The notes under the pieces were generated by a model that saw nothing but the letters and a program-made list of their open reading frames with translations, was not told where the DNA came from and made no database searches. A stretch of 64,000 nt of DNA from Bacteroidales bacterium (GTDB lineage Bacteria; Bacteroidota; Bacteroidia; Bacteroidales; UBA932): the NCBI GenBank assembly GCA_022653735.1, contig JALCSU010000005.1:20774-84773 (forward strand). Direction: 5' to 3'. Positions 50,801 to 61,002 of this stretch are shown piece by piece. Made by a program: the position numbers and the translations under genes. The number at the start of each line of letters is the position of its first letter. Positions within the stretch are counted from its first letter, which is position 1.

Positions 50801-52282
50801 ATGATGATCATGAAAAAGAATATTATACATGCAACCTTGGTCGCTGCGATGATGGTCTTCTTCGCTTCCTGTTCCAAGAACGAAGTCATAGCGCCGGATG
50901 ATGTGAGGGAAGACGGCATCAGCTTCAGCGCCAGCGGGGCAGATACCAGAGCCTTGATTAACAAGGCGGACCTCCTGACCGATGGGTCGGAAGTAAAGGT
51001 CCGTGACGATCTTTTCGGCTTCACGGGCAAGCTTGATGGAGTGCAGAAGAACGCAGAAGATGTCACGGCATACATTGACGATGCCATAGTCTATGGTAAC
51101 GGCGGCTGGTCGTACAAGACCGCCGATGCCTACTACCCGTGGACCAAGACCGGCACCCATAAATTCTTCGGCTGGCTGACTTACGATGCCAAGTCGAATC
51201 TAAACCTGACTGCTCTCATCCCTTCTGGGCCTGAGCTGAAAGGCGACACTCTAAAAGTGCCTTCGGTCTCGATGACCCCGGATAAGCCGCAGTTCGATTT
51301 CCTCTACTCCGGATCCATCTTCAAGGATGCGGCGAGAGATGACCGTGGAGCCATCAATCTTCATCTCAAGCACCTGTTCACGGCAGTGGGATTCAAGTTC
51401 GTGAACCGGTCTTCGTCGGATACGATTATGGTAAGGAGCGTCGTTTTCAAGATGCCACACACAGCAAGTGCCGACATACTCTTCCTGGATTCCGACCCGA
51501 ATCCGGACATCAACAGGGAGAGCGATGCGGAGAATTATTTCTCTGCGACATATTCGGCTCCGATCGTCATTTACAATGCTACTGCAGTCTCGGCTGACCC
51601 TGCCAACAAACACAGCCAGTACAACCCTGTCGAAAAAACCTACACCGACGACAACGAATTTTTCCTGCTCTGGCCTGCGCATGCTGAAGAGATAGCCCCG
51701 CAAAACCCTGATGGCACTCATACAAACGAGTTGGTGGAAATCGTCTACAGCATCAATGGGGGCGATGACGTCACCGCAAAGCTGAACTTCTCCTCCATTA
51801 ATCTGCTTCCTGGCACAAAGCATCTGTTCAACTTCCAGTTCATCAACAAGGAGGTCCTTCTGGGAGTGAGGTCTATTCCTTGGGACTATGTCGAGGGGAA
51901 TATCTCTTTCTACGATGCTGCAGTCTCTGGAAGCGCGATCGATCTGGCCAACGTCACGCAAAGCGAAGATAACCCTAGCTACAAGATTATCGACAAGGCT
52001 ACTCCGGCTACGGGAACATTCAACGTGATGACCCCTGTCGGAGGCAGGCTGACCGTCGGAACCTCAGGCGACACTGAATATTTCAAAGTGAGCCTCGACC
52101 ACAACGACATCGATTCTTCAAATACTCAATTCACGGTGACCATCGCTCCGGTTACCACTATCGGCGGGAGCGGAACGAAACGCATCCAGCTTCATTTCAC
52201 GGTCGAGGCACCGAATGGCAGGTCCATTAGCGCCGATTCCGTCATAGACCCTGACAAATATCAATACGTTTTTGAATTGTAG
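50801..52282 (+). CDS. Fimbrillin-family lipoprotein 4
   Basis: FFASCSKNEVIAPDD lipobox; INLHLKHLFTAVGFKFVN; start set to 50801. Confidence 0.8.
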   Translation: MMIMKKNIIHATLVAAMMVFFASCSKNEVIAPDDVREDGISFSASGADTRALINKADLLTDGSEVKVRDDLFGFTGKLDGVQKNAEDVTAYIDDAIVYGNGGWSYKTADAYYPWTKTGTHKFFGWLTYDAKSNLNLTALIPSGPELKGDTLKVPSVSMTPDKPQFDFLYSGSIFKDAARDDRGAINLHLKHLFTAVGFKFVNRSSSDTIMVRSVVFKMPHTASADILFLDSDPNPDINRESDAENYFSATYSAPIVIYNATAVSADPANKHSQYNPVEKTYTDDNEFFLLWPAHAEEIAPQNPDGTHTNELVEIVYSINGGDDVTAKLNFSSINLLPGTKHLFNFQFINKEVLLGVRSIPWDYVEGNISFYDAAVSGSAIDLANVTQSEDNPSYKIIDKATPATGTFNVMTPVGGRLTVGTSGDTEYFKVSLDHNDIDSSNTQFTVTIAPVTTIGGSGTKRIQLHFTVEAPNGRSISADSVIDPDKYQYVFEL

Positions 52283-52285
52283 AAG

Positions 52286-54739
52286 ATGAAAAGAATATAT
52301 TCATATATTGCCATCGCCTCCATGCTGGTCGCGGCCTCTTGCACGGTCGATGTGACTCCTGACTCGGGCGAAGTTTCTGGGGAGGGACTGATTCTTACCA
52401 TATCCTGCGCCGACCCAGAAACCAGGGCGGAGAAGGATGGGGACGACAATTACAACGAGAATCAGATTGACAAGATAGATTACTTCCTTTATCCTACCAG
52501 CGGGGTTGATGGCGAGGCCCCGATTCACGGCACCATAGAGCCAAACGTAGTCGGAAGGTACATGGCTAGCATTGCCATGAGCGCTGGCGATGTCGATAAG
52601 CTGTTCCCAGGCGCTGCCACTACTTGCCAGGCCTTGGTAGTCGTAAATTACTACGGAGACTATGCTTCCACCAAGGTCGCTGACATTCTTGCGACCAAGC
52701 TGCCAGCTGCGGACTTCATCTCGTCCGTGGCTCAGGAGCGCTTCGTCATGGTTTCCAAGAATGATGCTGGACAGGCTGGCACGGTTCCGGTAACCCTTGA
52801 TAGCAAGAAGAAGACTAGGGTCGCTAGTGGTGAGGTGAAGGTAAGGAGGGTGGCCTCCAAAATGACCATCGCAATTCATGTGAAAAATGAAGCCAGCCGC
52901 ACGAGAACCATCGACCTTGGCAGCAAACGCACGGAAATATATAATGAGACATGGGTTCCGGACACGAACAATATCGAGATTGCCTTGAAGAATGTCAACA
53001 AATATGCTGTCCTCGACGGGACTCCGACCATTACGCCTCTTTCTGCGGCAGACACCGTGAAGGCTTCTCTCGTGTCGTATCCATACACTCATAATGGAGG
53101 CCGGAAAATGACCAATGTCAGGGAATCGGCGAAATACTACGATTATGAGCAGGGGTCGGACGGGAAATATACGTCCGTCGAAAAGCAAGGCATATTCACT
53201 GTCTCGGAGCCATTCTATTCCTATCCTTGGATGTGGGGGTACAAACGAGGCAACGAGCCGTCTTACAAAATCAAGCTTCCGTGGACGAGGAAAGCAGGAG
53301 TCAGCACCATCGTTGACTCTACTGCCAATACTACGACAGAAGGGAACAATTTCGGAGAGCTTACGAAAGTATATTACTATAAATTCAATCCGGCCTTTTT
53401 TTACAAGGGTGACACGGTGAGCCTCGGCAGCAATTACTGGTACAAGTTCTTTGTCTATATCGGCATTCTCGGGAATGAAAATGAAGAAGGTGCTGTTTCG
53501 GTTACAGGCACCTACTATGTCGTGGACTGGAAAGATGCGGCGAAGGACGTGCAGATTACTACCAGCAGGTACCTGAACGTCTTCGAGAAGCATAAAGTCA
53601 CTTACAACTCCGACAATGAGTCTATTTCGTACAAGACGAGCGACCCTTGCGAGATTGTGAATCTGACCGTCAGCCATCCGGATTTCTCCCAAAACACAGA
53701 GTCGGTCACATATGAGGTGCCAAATTCCAGCAATGCCTCCGTCATCAGACAATATCTCACGCTAGAGACCGATGCGAACGGCAACCCTGTCATTCAATTC
53801 CACCATGCGCTGAAAGCCATGACGACTGGAAGCACCACCTACGACGTGGCTCCGTACACAATAACGTTCACCATCCGGCACGCCGACGACCCCCGCTACA
53901 GCGAGACCGTGACCATCATGCAGTACCCGTCGATAATCATCAGCATCCCGTATACTCCGAGGAAAGCTAGTGACTATAATTATTATACTTTTGTCAATGG
54001 TAAACGTTATGACGATTACGACAATGAAATTGAAGATAATAGTGGTTTAAGTTTAGGGTCTCTCCCTACGTCTGCAACTGCTGTTTCTGGTAATGCAAAT
54101 CCAAACATGTACCTAATCAAGACCACCGTTTTACCTGCTGATTATGATTATATGTTGGGAGATCCTCGTGTTACTGATATTGATAACTTAGGTGACTATC
54201 GCCGTAACCCGGGACAATGGTCTGCTTCTGAAACGTCTGTGCAAAGTAGTTATTATGATCGATATATTTCTTATTACCATCCTGCCAAAGATGACGGAAC
54301 AGCCGACAATATCATTGCTCCTGAGTTCAGAATTGCGTCTTCATTCGGAGCGACTTCAAGTATGACATATGAAGGTGCCCAAAAAAGATGTGCGTCATAT
54401 CAGGAATATGGATACCCAGCCGGACGATGGAGACTGATGACAGCGGCCGAAGCCTCTTACATTGCTCGTCTTAGTTCCGATGGGAAGATTCCGACACTTC
54501 TTTCTAGAAAAGGATATTATTGGATAAATGGAAAAAGGACCTATGCTTCAGGACAATATTGGGTCAGCGGAGGATATATTCAGATTGAGGATACAGGAGC
54601 ACCTACATATTATGCAACTCCGAATCCTGGAACTTCTACTCATTCTGTCCGTTGCGTCTACGACGAATGGTACTGGAAGAACACTACTTATCCTACGGTT
54701 AACACCACGACCTTTACTTGGGGCGATACTAACGAGTAA
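52286..54739 (+). CDS. Mfa2/FimB-like or DUF4906-type minor/tip fimbrial lipoprotein
   Basis: MLVAASCTVDVTP lipobox; RRVASKMTIAIHV; C-terminal GRWRLMTAAEASYIARLSSDGK...YWVSGGYIQIEDTG. Confidence 0.7.
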   Translation: MKRIYSYIAIASMLVAASCTVDVTPDSGEVSGEGLILTISCADPETRAEKDGDDNYNENQIDKIDYFLYPTSGVDGEAPIHGTIEPNVVGRYMASIAMSAGDVDKLFPGAATTCQALVVVNYYGDYASTKVADILATKLPAADFISSVAQERFVMVSKNDAGQAGTVPVTLDSKKKTRVASGEVKVRRVASKMTIAIHVKNEASRTRTIDLGSKRTEIYNETWVPDTNNIEIALKNVNKYAVLDGTPTITPLSAADTVKASLVSYPYTHNGGRKMTNVRESAKYYDYEQGSDGKYTSVEKQGIFTVSEPFYSYPWMWGYKRGNEPSYKIKLPWTRKAGVSTIVDSTANTTTEGNNFGELTKVYYYKFNPAFFYKGDTVSLGSNYWYKFFVYIGILGNENEEGAVSVTGTYYVVDWKDAAKDVQITTSRYLNVFEKHKVTYNSDNESISYKTSDPCEIVNLTVSHPDFSQNTESVTYEVPNSSNASVIRQYLTLETDANGNPVIQFHHALKAMTTGSTTYDVAPYTITFTIRHADDPRYSETVTIMQYPSIIISIPYTPRKASDYNYYTFVNGKRYDDYDNEIEDNSGLSLGSLPTSATAVSGNANPNMYLIKTTVLPADYDYMLGDPRVTDIDNLGDYRRNPGQWSASETSVQSSYYDRYISYYHPAKDDGTADNIIAPEFRIASSFGATSSMTYEGAQKRCASYQEYGYPAGRWRLMTAAEASYIARLSSDGKIPTLLSRKGYYWINGKRTYASGQYWVSGGYIQIEDTGAPTYYATPNPGTSTHSVRCVYDEWYWKNTTYPTVNTTTFTWGDTNE

Positions 54740-54744
54740 TATTA

Positions 54745-57405
54745 TTGAAGATGAAAAAAATACTATATATTCTTTCCGCCCTCACCCTTGCGCTCACATC
54801 CTGCGTGAAGGAAGAAGGTCCTTCGGCAGGCGCCAAGCTGCCGAACCCAGAAGGAGTCGGCGTGCTCAATGTCAAGATAGAAATCCCTGAAACCGCAATC
54901 GCCACCAGGGCGCTGTCGAAAGATTTCGATTTTACCAACTCGACTCTGCACCTTGCAGTGTTCGACGGCAGCACGCTTTCGGAATATGCCCTTGCCGAAA
55001 ATGTCGGCACCACCACAGGGGAAGTTGACGGCAAAACGGTGACATTGTACCAATTCACGGTCAATCTCACCCTCAATGCCGCGCCTATCCACGTTCACAT
55101 GATCCTGAACGGACCGGACAACCTCAGCTATGGCTACGAAGACGAGCTCATTTCCACGCTTTCGGTCAGCGGGAACACACCGGCATATTGGGGTTATGTT
55201 GATTTGCCGGACGGAATCACCGCCAAGCAGGTGTGGGATTCGGCGACCCAGTCTTATGAATATGTCAAAGAGGATGGAAAATACGTCGTAGAAGATGCCG
55301 TTGCGGAGAAATTCCAAAAAGTCCCTATGGTCAGGAATTTCGCATGGCTGACCGTGGGAACGTCTTCTTCGGTGACCAATTTCACCTTGGACGGGATAGT
55401 CTTGCTGAACGAGCCGAAAGAAGGCACGGTAGCTCCGTACAACCGTAGCACCCATGCTTTCATGACAGATTACAAGACCTACGACTATTCAGGCATCGTT
55501 TCGGCATATTCAGGAAACATGCTGACCTCCGAGACTTTCGACGGCACCGTCCCTACCGATGCCGATTTCGTGGATCCGTCGTCCGGAGTTTTCATGTACG
55601 AGCGTACTGCGCCTACTGGCACGCAGGCAAAAACCACCATCATCGCCCGTGGCAAGTATAACGGCGAGACTGTTTACTATAAAATTGACCTTGCCGATGC
55701 AGACGGCTATTACACCGTCTACAGGAACTTCCACTACAATATTACTATCACCAATGTCGCAAAGAAGGGTTCGGCTACTATTGCGGATGCAATCCAGAGC
55801 GGAGGTACGGCTGATCCTACGATCGACACGGAAATCAGCAGTCTTGACGACATATCCAATGGAGTGAGCCGCCTGTACGTGCAGTATGTGGACACCACTG
55901 TCACTTCTGCCCAGGACATGGTGCTTAGGTATAAGTTCATTCCGGACGTCGATAAGTCTACCGTCGTTGACAATGATGCTGTTACGCTTACCGTCGGCAA
56001 TAAAGGCTCGTATGGCGAGGCTATAGAAGGCAGCACATGCACCAAGGCGACCTCTGACGAGACTTATGGCGGTAGCTCAGGCTGGAGGCAGGTCACCTTC
56101 AAGACCACCGGTCCGGGGACTTCCGAGAAACACCAGTCCATAACAGTCACGGGGACCAGTAATAGCACCAGCGTCAAGATTGTGGTGACGGTGAGGGTCA
56201 TTCCTGTCCAGACCCTTTCAGTCGAGTGCGTGAACAGCGATGCCACCAAACTGTCGACGGCCCGCCGAAATGCTATCCGGGACACGACAGCCGCTCCTAT
56301 GGACGTTAGGACAACGATTCCGGTCGGCCTTCCTGAGTCCATATTCCCTCTGGTCTTCGACATAGAAGTGGTTAAGAAAAGCCTCACCCCAAGGGCAGGC
56401 GCCTATCTTCCGGTCACTTCCGGAAAGTCATATTCAGGTAGTGGCAAGGCTACTTACATGTTCCAGAGGACACTTACGTACAGCGAATATGTTTCTCTCA
56501 CTCCTTCTGACAGCAAGGTGACTTTCTCTTCGCTCTTCAAGTCCAACATTGCGGCCAGCGCCAGCGAAGTTTATGTAGCAAATCCGTATTTCAACACCGG
56601 CAGCGCCAGCTTTACCAATTACCATGTGGCTAAGTTCTCGAACCTAAGATATAATTATTCCTACACCAATAATAGCGATGGCACTCAGACGGCGAAGGTG
56701 AGCAGTTTCACATTTGACATGGAGCATGGTTACGTGTATTCGAATGGCTCCGGAATCCCAGTCCATGTCTACATCGAGGGTGGCACGGCGGACACGACTC
56801 CGACTACGCTCAGTGCGGATAATATAAGGGGCGAAGGCTGGTACATCTACGTCCCGGATAACGAAGGTGAAATTGAAATTGGCAAGTCCTTTAATATCGT
56901 TCCTGACAGCGATGCCACGTCGATTTATGTCCAGCTCAGCACCGACGAGTCATCCCCAGTCGAGTATGAGACAGCAGAACTCCGAGGCAACGCTTCCTTC
57001 GTAATGAGGACGGTAACGTTTGAGACGAACAGGAATAATTTTGGGAATAGAGGGGGGTATGGTACTAATACTATAGATGACATTACATTGACTTTCAATA
57101 ATATTGACAATACGAATCGTAGCTATCTTTCTCTCGAAGACGGAATATTTACTGTCACCTCTACAAGCACGAACATCGCGAGGGTTGATATTCATTACTA
57201 TTCTGATGGAGGGGATACGTATGCTCCTAACAGTGTTACCGCAGACAGTGGAACCTTCAATGACGACTATACTGATTGGCGAGCCCACGGAATCCTGACC
57301 GATAGCGTCACCTTCACCATGGATGCGAATACTGAGACAGACTGGCCTTGGGGGACGACCAGCTATACCAGAATCACCTCAATCGTAGTTTACCTTGCAA
57401 ACTAA
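54745..57405 (+). CDS. Large fimbria-associated lipoprotein (tip/minor subunit-like)
   Basis: LTLALTSCVKEEGPS lipobox, 886 aa, last gene of the fimbrial operon. Confidence 0.65.
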   Translation: MKMKKILYILSALTLALTSCVKEEGPSAGAKLPNPEGVGVLNVKIEIPETAIATRALSKDFDFTNSTLHLAVFDGSTLSEYALAENVGTTTGEVDGKTVTLYQFTVNLTLNAAPIHVHMILNGPDNLSYGYEDELISTLSVSGNTPAYWGYVDLPDGITAKQVWDSATQSYEYVKEDGKYVVEDAVAEKFQKVPMVRNFAWLTVGTSSSVTNFTLDGIVLLNEPKEGTVAPYNRSTHAFMTDYKTYDYSGIVSAYSGNMLTSETFDGTVPTDADFVDPSSGVFMYERTAPTGTQAKTTIIARGKYNGETVYYKIDLADADGYYTVYRNFHYNITITNVAKKGSATIADAIQSGGTADPTIDTEISSLDDISNGVSRLYVQYVDTTVTSAQDMVLRYKFIPDVDKSTVVDNDAVTLTVGNKGSYGEAIEGSTCTKATSDETYGGSSGWRQVTFKTTGPGTSEKHQSITVTGTSNSTSVKIVVTVRVIPVQTLSVECVNSDATKLSTARRNAIRDTTAAPMDVRTTIPVGLPESIFPLVFDIEVVKKSLTPRAGAYLPVTSGKSYSGSGKATYMFQRTLTYSEYVSLTPSDSKVTFSSLFKSNIAASASEVYVANPYFNTGSASFTNYHVAKFSNLRYNYSYTNNSDGTQTAKVSSFTFDMEHGYVYSNGSGIPVHVYIEGGTADTTPTTLSADNIRGEGWYIYVPDNEGEIEIGKSFNIVPDSDATSIYVQLSTDESSPVEYETAELRGNASFVMRTVTFETNRNNFGNRGGYGTNTIDDITLTFNNIDNTNRSYLSLEDGIFTVTSTSTNIARVDIHYYSDGGDTYAPNSVTADSGTFNDDYTDWRAHGILTDSVTFTMDANTETDWPWGTTSYTRITSIVVYLAN

Positions 57406-57480
57406 CGCCAAGGTATTGCCCAGCGCATAAGTCTAGCCATCAAGCCAGGCAAAAACGACACACAACACAATTACACCCAG

Positions 57481-57508
57481 AAAAAGCGGAGCCCCAGCCC
57501 CGCTTTTT
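57481..57508 (+). terminator. Terminator of fimbrial operon
   Basis: aaaaagcgg-agccccagcc-ccgcttttt. Confidence 0.75.
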
Positions 57509-57847
57509 CATATTTCCCCATTCGCCCCACCGTGTGCAGAAAGCCCAAATCACACACCGGTACCTTTAAGCACCTCTACGAGCTGGCAGCGCCAAGCATA
57601 TTCACGGAGTGCCCCGTCGGGGCTTCGCTTGCCCGATGTCTCGATGTCGTTCGTGGCCGTTGTCAAAGAGGATTTTCATAGCTGGTATTTCGTTTGGGTT
57701 TCTGATTGTAAGTTACGAAAAAGAACATCAAGAAAAGCGAGGAAATGCCTACTCGATTTATTAATAAATAATGAATAAAAATACCAGGTCTATGAGGAGC
57801 CTGTCGAAAATAATCTATAACTTTGTACCAAGTATGGATAAACGCCG

Positions 57848-59413
57848 ATGGCTATGGAAACCGCTCATATCGTTCCGCTTGCCGGAGAGAGGCCAGCTCA
57901 GTTTGCTGAGAGGCTTGGGCGGGAGTATGCCAATGCATCTATCCAGAAGGAAAAGAAGCACAAAGGTCAGTTCTTTACGCCGCTCGCCATTTCTGCGTTC
58001 ATGGGTGGGCTGGCTACCCCGTCGAAGAAGAAAGAAGTATCTATCCTGGATCCAGGCTGCGGTCTGGCCATTCTCTCCTGTGCTTTAATCGAGCACTTAA
58101 TAGAGAGTGGAGCACTCAGCAAAATCACGTTGACACTCTATGAGACTGACAAGAAGGTGATTCCACTCACAGAGGCCGTCATGAATCATCTTAAAGACTG
58201 GTGTGGGGCTCACAAAGTGGTGCTGGAATACCAACTGAATGAGACGGATTTTGTCCTGGACAAATGCGAATGCCTAGACGGTGCTGACACTATTTTCGGA
58301 GAAATGTTCGGGGCAGAGAAGTACGACTACATCATTTCCAACCCGCCTTATTTCAAACTTGCAAAGGATGATGTGCATACCCGGTCTTGTGCCAGTATTG
58401 TGGATGGACAGACAAACATTTACGCCCTCTTTATGGCGATTTGTGCAAAGATACTTTCAGAGGATGGCCAGATGATTTTCATCACCCCTCGCAGTTTCGC
58501 TTCGGGTCGGTATTTCCGATCTTTCCGGGATTTCCTGTTTAGCCAGGTCCACATCGACCTAATTCACCTGTTCAACACAAGGAAAGATACATTCTCAAAA
58601 GACGAGGTCCTCCAGGAACTGGTAATTATGAGGATGCACCCAGCCGGAGACATTTCCAATATCACTGTGTCTTTCAGTCAGGGCATCAGTGATTTGGGCG
58701 CTCCTTACCAGAAAGATTATCCGGCCACCGATATTGTTGATGTGACATCTGACGAAAAGGTGGTTTTCCTTCCCGTAGATGGACGTGATGAAGCCATTTT
58801 GAACCTATTCCGCTCCTGGGACGGGAATATGGAAAAATACGGCATCAAGATTTCGACGGGGCCAGTGGTCGCTTTCCGTGCGTACGATTTCATTATAAAT
58901 GAACCGGCCGAAGATACCGTGCCGTTATATTGGCTTCACAATGTGGTGAAGATGCTGTGTGACCATCCTGTGCAGAAGAAGGATAAAGGACAGTATATCA
59001 GGGTGGTGCCGGAGACGAAAGCTGCTCTTCTTCCGAACAAGAACTATGTGCTGCTGAGGCGTTTCAGTTCCAAGGATGACAGCAGCCGTTTGGTAGCTGC
59101 ACCGTACTTCGGCAATATGACGAAGAGCGAATTTGTCGGAATTGAGAACAAATTAAACTATATATACAGACCGGAAGGACATCTCCGTAGAGATGAAGTT
59201 ATGGGTTTGACGGCCCTGTTGGATAGCGAAATGTTTGATGCATGGTTCAGAACCTTCAATGGGAACATCAACGTTAGCGCTACGGAACTCAGGATGATGC
59301 CACTTCCTCCGATTGAAACTATCCGGGAGATAGGCAGGAAGATTATATTGAGAAACAATTATTCCATCGACTACATTAACGATTTGGTCCTGGATTACTT
59401 TAAGATTCGATAA
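57848..59413 (+). CDS. N6-adenine DNA methyltransferase of a type II R-M system
   Basis: KGQFFTPLAISAFM, ILDPGCGLAILS, YDYIISNPPYFKL; adjacent to PstI-like endonuclease. Confidence 0.92.
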   Translation: MAMETAHIVPLAGERPAQFAERLGREYANASIQKEKKHKGQFFTPLAISAFMGGLATPSKKKEVSILDPGCGLAILSCALIEHLIESGALSKITLTLYETDKKVIPLTEAVMNHLKDWCGAHKVVLEYQLNETDFVLDKCECLDGADTIFGEMFGAEKYDYIISNPPYFKLAKDDVHTRSCASIVDGQTNIYALFMAICAKILSEDGQMIFITPRSFASGRYFRSFRDFLFSQVHIDLIHLFNTRKDTFSKDEVLQELVIMRMHPAGDISNITVSFSQGISDLGAPYQKDYPATDIVDVTSDEKVVFLPVDGRDEAILNLFRSWDGNMEKYGIKISTGPVVAFRAYDFIINEPAEDTVPLYWLHNVVKMLCDHPVQKKDKGQYIRVVPETKAALLPNKNYVLLRRFSSKDDSSRLVAAPYFGNMTKSEFVGIENKLNYIYRPEGHLRRDEVMGLTALLDSEMFDAWFRTFNGNINVSATELRMMPLPPIETIREIGRKIILRNNYSIDYINDLVLDYFKIR

Positions 59414-59415
59414 TA

Positions 59416-60357
59416 ATGAGTAAAATTACAGAAGCACAAGAGATTTTAAAGGCGTTGGGACTACCGGCTGCCCAACAGAACGAGATGTCCGCTTTTACGC
59501 TTCTGGCGCTTTGCTGCATCAAGGAAGATACTCCTTGGGCAAATGCGACGCGCACAAGCCAGCATATCACGAAGGAACTTATGGCCTTTGTGAATGAGAA
59601 TTATAAATCTGCGGCTCCTTATGCCCCGAATACGCGCGAGACTTTCCGTCGTCAGGTTTTGCACCAGTTCATTCAAGCGGGTGTTGTGAACTACAACCCA
59701 GATGATCCGACCCTTCCGGTAAATAGCCCCAAGGCGCATTATGCCATTACGCAGGAAGCGCTGGCCGTTGTCAAATCGTATGGTAAGAGGAGTTGGAAGA
59801 AGAAGGTAGAGAAGTTTGTCCAGGATACTGTCCTATTGCGCGAGAAATATGCCGCTGAGCGGGATACGCATCGCATCCCATTGATTATTGAGAGCAACGA
59901 GTATTATCTTTCTCCTGGCACCCATAATGAGGTACAGGCCGCGGTAGTCGAGGAGTTTGCCCCTCGTTTTGCCCCCGGAGGAAAACTGCTGTATATCGGA
60001 GACACGGAGGATAAAGACCTTTACGTGAATGTAGCCGGACTGGAAGCGCTCAATCTTCCCATCACGGAACATTCGAAGTTGCCCGATATCGTCATCAGCG
60101 ATGATAAGCACGGATGGTTGTTCATGATTGAGGTTGTGACCTCTCACGGACCGGTCTCTGCAAAGCGTGTGGTGGAACTGGAGGACTTTGCCAAGGATTG
60201 TCCTTACGGCATCGTTTACGTGACAGCATTTCCCAACGCCAAGGAATTCAAAAAACACATTGACAATATCGCTTGGGAAACGGAAGTATGGCTTTCCGAC
60301 ACGCCGGACCATATGATTCATTTCAATGGAGACCGATTCATCGGACCGAGAAAGTAG
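59416..60357 (+). CDS. BsuBI/PstI-family restriction endonuclease
   Basis: Recalled family organisation; LLYIGDTEDKDLYVN, LPDIVISDDKHGWLFMIEVVTSHGPVSAKRVVELE. Confidence 0.9.
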   Translation: MSKITEAQEILKALGLPAAQQNEMSAFTLLALCCIKEDTPWANATRTSQHITKELMAFVNENYKSAAPYAPNTRETFRRQVLHQFIQAGVVNYNPDDPTLPVNSPKAHYAITQEALAVVKSYGKRSWKKKVEKFVQDTVLLREKYAAERDTHRIPLIIESNEYYLSPGTHNEVQAAVVEEFAPRFAPGGKLLYIGDTEDKDLYVNVAGLEALNLPITEHSKLPDIVISDDKHGWLFMIEVVTSHGPVSAKRVVELEDFAKDCPYGIVYVTAFPNAKEFKKHIDNIAWETEVWLSDTPDHMIHFNGDRFIGPRK

Positions 60358-60382
60358 GGACTTTTTCAGTGTCTTTCAGGAA

Positions 60383-60412
60383 AGGCTTGCGGTTGATTCC
60401 ACAAGCCTGTTT
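60383..60412 (+). terminator. Terminator after the endonuclease gene
   Basis: aggcttg-N12-caagcct-gtttttg. Confidence 0.7.
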
Positions 60413-60435
60413 TTGGGTTTGACTAGCATGCATAT

Positions 60436-60516
60436 TGGCTAACGGGTGCAAGTCCCTAACAGACCCTAGTAGTGGTAACTGTCCAGCTAGAGAGGCTGTC
60501 GCTCTCGGTGCATTTC
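60436..60516 (+). other. Possible group II intron domain I remnant
   Basis: attggctaacgggtgcaagtccctaacagaccctagtagtggtaactgtccagcta resembles group II intron RNA; no RT ORF nearby. Confidence 0.35.
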
Positions 60517-60606
60517 CTTTACGTCAATCCGGGCTTGATCCGGAATCTAGGCTTGCGAAACGTAGATCCTGAAACAAATATAGGATGACGGTATGAGTCG
60601 TGCAGC

Positions 60607-60794
60607 AGACCGTACGTAACTCGTAAAAATACCATTGACAATCAGTGACTTGCGAACCCTTTGCGAATGCCTTGCGTACGGTCTGCCTATCGAAATGGGG
60701 ACTGTGCCATAACTACCTGCCAATCATTTAATAGTCAATTGTTTGTAAAACGCCATCCGTACGGTCTCAATCCCCACCATCTCAAAACGTTGAG
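60607..60794 (+). repeat. Dispersed CGTACGGTC double-hairpin element, copy 2
   Basis: agaccgtacg...gcgtacggtct...ccatccgtacggtct...ccaccatctcaaaacgttga; same orientation as 34721-34894. Confidence 0.8.
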
Positions 60795-61002
60795 CCATAA
60801 AGAAGGGAGAAAATCCTATCTATGCTTAAAGGGCATCCGGAATATCCCGCCAGAAAACTGGCTGAGATTATTGCAATTACGCAGAAGGCATTCGCTACCC
60901 TTTCATAATCGTAGCAAATTTACTAATTTCGCCTCAGCAAGCCTTGGCACTGTAAAATATTCATGAATATCCAAGGTTTGCCTAATAAAAAGAAAGAATG
61001 AT

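Noticed and set aside
52301-53752. 483-aa minus-strand ORF opposite the tip-like gene
   Set aside because: Shadow ORF; the plus strand has lipobox, operon context and homologous domain structure
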